A DNA stretch of 12,069 nt from positions 1 through 12,069 of the forward strand of contig JASEHP010000034.1 in the NCBI GenBank assembly GCA_030018605.1, read 5' to 3'. The first letter of the stretch is position 1. Each line of letters begins with the position of its first letter. The DNA is from Thermodesulfovibrionales bacterium. Its GTDB lineage: Bacteria > Nitrospirota > Thermodesulfovibrionia > Thermodesulfovibrionales > UBA1546. Positions 12,052 to 12,069 of the stretch are shown here, piece by piece. A model generated the notes under the pieces. It saw nothing but the letters and a program-made list of their open reading frames with translations. It made no database searches and was not told the origin of the DNA. The translations under genes were made by a program, and so were the position numbers.

Positions 12052-12069
12052 TTAGGCTGCCATAGCCTC
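12052..12069 (-). CDS. Possible last codons of an IS3-family transposase (partial)
   Basis: Reading in from the window edge on the minus strand gives E-A-M-A-A-stop, with the stop 8 bp inside the predicted terminal repeat. Many IS3-family OrfB transposases end with a short Ala-rich tail at this distance from the end of the element. Only five codons are visible, so the call rests on the repeat next to it. Confidence 0.3.
   Translation of the reverse strand, partial: EAMAA

Overview
This is a bacterial chromosomal segment of moderate GC with mostly housekeeping genes. An LPS-assembly lipoprotein gene (lptE) and an outer-membrane-like C-terminus show a Gram-negative envelope. The archaeal/eukaryal-like ATP-dependent DNA ligase, the dispersed 'TTGTCATTGCGAG' palindromic repeats and the heptamer-rich spacers recall uncultured Nitrospirota or deltaproteobacterial-type genomes. 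That placement is an inference from style; no marker gene here fixes the phylum.

Layout. 1-339 (+) is the tail of a probable outer-membrane beta-barrel protein with an in-frame stop. 398-2125 (-) is an ATP-dependent DNA ligase whose likely promoter lies beyond a palindromic repeat, so the repeat falls in its 5' leader. 2290-3018 (+) is an RsuA/RluB-type pseudouridine synthase, followed by a second repeat copy, then aspS (3179-4981) and a small membrane protein (4992-5297). 5362-5969 is a compact VapBC toxin-antitoxin pair with its own promoter and palindrome. A good sigma70-type promoter at 6046-6075 starts the operon leuS-lptE-holA (6109-10150), whose genes overlap by ATGA junctions; this order is conserved in many Gram-negative bacteria. 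holA converges on and overlaps rpsT (10131-10427, -) by 20 bp. Divergent from rpsT is a deoxyhypusine-synthase-fold protein (10529-11470, +). The last 600 bases have no intact gene but hold an interleaved inverted-repeat structure and what looks like the end of an IS3-family element running off the window.

The most unusual signal is not a gene. Degenerate tandem repeats with a strict 7-base period occur at least six times, five of them inside open reading frames: one in aspS, two in leuS and two in the first 40 codons of lptE. The sixth is in the aspS leader. The same CTGTTCA heptamer, read in the same frame, gives LFTAHRS in AspRS and LFTVHCS in the LptE signal peptide. A further GC-rich palindrome is read through in the leuS editing-domain region. 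Together these suggest that short repeats have expanded within essential genes and been tolerated as extra peptide.

Several genes appear to start at TTG (vapC, leuS, rpsT), and two genes (rluB and the DHS-like gene) look leaderless with the same promoter-to-ATG spacing.
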